From assembly GCF_025913575.1 (NCBI RefSeq), contig NZ_CP109785.1, positions 2,790,001-2,854,000 of the forward strand: DNA of 64,000 nucleotides, written 5' to 3'. The translations under genes were made by a program, and so were the position numbers. This document shows positions 63,304-64,000 of this stretch, in pieces. Under the pieces are notes generated by a model. It ran no database searches. It worked only from the letters and a program-made list of their open reading frames with translations, and was not told where the DNA came from. The first letter of the stretch is position 1; every line of letters starts with the position of its first letter. This DNA is from Halocatena marina (lineage in GTDB: Archaea > Halobacteriota > Halobacteria > Halobacteriales > Haloarculaceae).

Positions 63304-64000
63304 ATGACAACAGACATTCGCGTACCGACACGTGCGTTTTCGTTGCAAGCAAGCGACAGCTTTGATCCCGATGACGGGCCCTGGACGGTCTCCGGGGTCG
63401 CAGTCGGCCCGGGTGACATCCTCCACATGGACGACGGGACGCCCGTCCTCATGACGGAAGATGAACTTCGCAAAGCCGCACAGACACAAGCCGGACAGCC
63501 ACTCTCAGTCGACCATCCAACGGATGAGAGCGGGAAGCCGCTCTACCCGCCACCGACAGACGAGACGGCGGGGAAAGTACCAAAGGCTGGCTATGTCGAT
63601 GGTCGGGGATTGGCCTATGAGGCTAACGTCCACGATCCAGAGGTCGCTCGCGGACTTCACGCCGAGAACCTCGAGGTATCGGTCCATCCGCAGTTTAAAA
63701 ACGGCGGAAACGACCCCGACACCGGTGCGATCATCGCCAAAGACATTCAGTTCAAAGATCTGAGTGTCGTCAGCAAGGGCGATTCGCCGAGCAACCAAGC
63801 TCGGTGGGGAGCCAGTCACGAGCTCGCAGCATGGGTGCATTCGGGAGCCCTTGACAACGAACTCGCAGACGCCAGCGATGGGGTCGATCCAGTCGACCCG
63901 GAGGGCTTCGCCCAGCGCTTTTTCGGTGAGCTTCGCTCGCTGTTCGCGAACGAAAACGGCGGAGAGCAATCTGACGAGTCGGCGGAAGCGGAATCCGACA
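63304..64000 (+). CDS. prohead protease-like protein (DUF2213-type, partial)
   Basis: The gene opens at ATG 63304 and runs off the window; 232 codons are visible. Features include QPLSVDHPTDE (residues 73-83), which resembles the HP motif of DUF2213 prohead proteins, and LSVVSKGDSPSNQARWG near residue 155. A protease or scaffold role in head maturation is inferred from family and position after the head morphogenesis gene. The acidic, glutamate-rich tail continues past the edge. Confidence 0.7.
   Translation, partial: MTTDIRVPTRAFSLQASDSFDPDDGPWTVSGVAVGPGDILHMDDGTPVLMTEDELRKAAQTQAGQPLSVDHPTDESGKPLYPPPTDETAGKVPKAGYVDGRGLAYEANVHDPEVARGLHAENLEVSVHPQFKNGGNDPDTGAIIAKDIQFKDLSVVSKGDSPSNQARWGASHELAAWVHSGALDNELADASDGVDPVDPEGFAQRFFGELRSLFANENGGEQSDESAEAESD

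Larger units (their letters stand above)
51153..64000 (+). mobile_element. integrated tailed-virus-type provirus (left part, continues beyond the window)
   Basis: From the tRNA-Thr 3' end to the window edge, genes of a head-tail virus module appear in order: small zinc-finger and winged-helix early genes, a region with palindromes, a ParB-methyltransferase, small and large terminase, portal, head morphogenesis protein, and a prohead-protease-like gene. Integration at a tRNA gene is typical for archaeal proviruses. Two cassettes that look non-viral interrupt the order (53558-54968 and 62205-62961). No integrase or tail genes are visible in the part shown. Confidence 0.85.

Overview
The window is chromosomal DNA of a halophilic archaeon (class Halobacteria). 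Its proteins are acidic. Archaeal-type information genes dominate: RNA polymerase A'/A'', aEF-2, aEF-1alpha, TBP, PriL, Hjc and an RFC small-subunit paralogue. Several haloarchaea-restricted DUF families and leaderless or TATA-box promoters are also present. Base composition by eye is moderate for a haloarchaeon; I do not assign a genus.

Layout. Positions 1-3484 are the end of the rpo operon (rpoA1 tail, rpoA2, nusA, rps12, rps7). Positions 3600-10930 hold a HExxH protein, aEF-2, an ACT-domain/homoserine dehydrogenase pair, aEF-1alpha, rps10 and tRNA-Ala. Positions 11000-16030 carry a 2H phosphoesterase, a minus-strand cluster of very small genes, hjc, a SWIM-finger protein and priL. Positions 16145-25108 are metabolic: a sugar nucleotidyltransferase, a glutathionyl-hydroquinone-reductase-like protein, a winged-helix regulator, an S-adenosylhomocysteine/deoxyadenosine salvage cluster (ahcY, SDR, amidohydrolase) and a two-subunit sodium/solute symporter. 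Positions 25288-38514 mix hisG, tbp, a tRNA methyltransferase, an RFC-like ATPase, RNase Z, a PhzF protein, a DUF460 protein, a zinc alcohol dehydrogenase and icd. Positions 38876-51018 hold an ABC exporter, small enzymes, a Tat lipoprotein sugar dehydrogenase overlapping an Nmad3-like gene, an AT-rich orphan locus beside tRNA-Gly, nadE and others.

From tRNA-Thr (51081-51152) to the window edge lies the left part of a tailed-virus-type provirus. It starts with overlapping small zinc-finger and winged-helix genes. A switch-like region with three palindromes follows, then a ParB-DNA methyltransferase fusion, small and large terminase, portal, head morphogenesis protein and the start of a prohead-protease-like gene. 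Two cargo cassettes interrupt it: an FAD-linked oxidoreductase broken at a 12-C homopolymer, and an ArsR-VOC pair with a perfect operator palindrome. No integrase is visible in the part shown.

The most notable regulatory signal is a near-identical 20-bp palindrome (GGTGTATGA-N5-TACACC). It sits exactly 4 nt upstream of the TATA element of two unlinked redox genes, at 16894-16913 and 36443-36462, suggesting an undescribed stress regulon. Other leads are an about 30-residue insertion in AhcY, the AT-rich orphan operon at tRNA-Gly, and an Nmad3-like gene outside any viral context.
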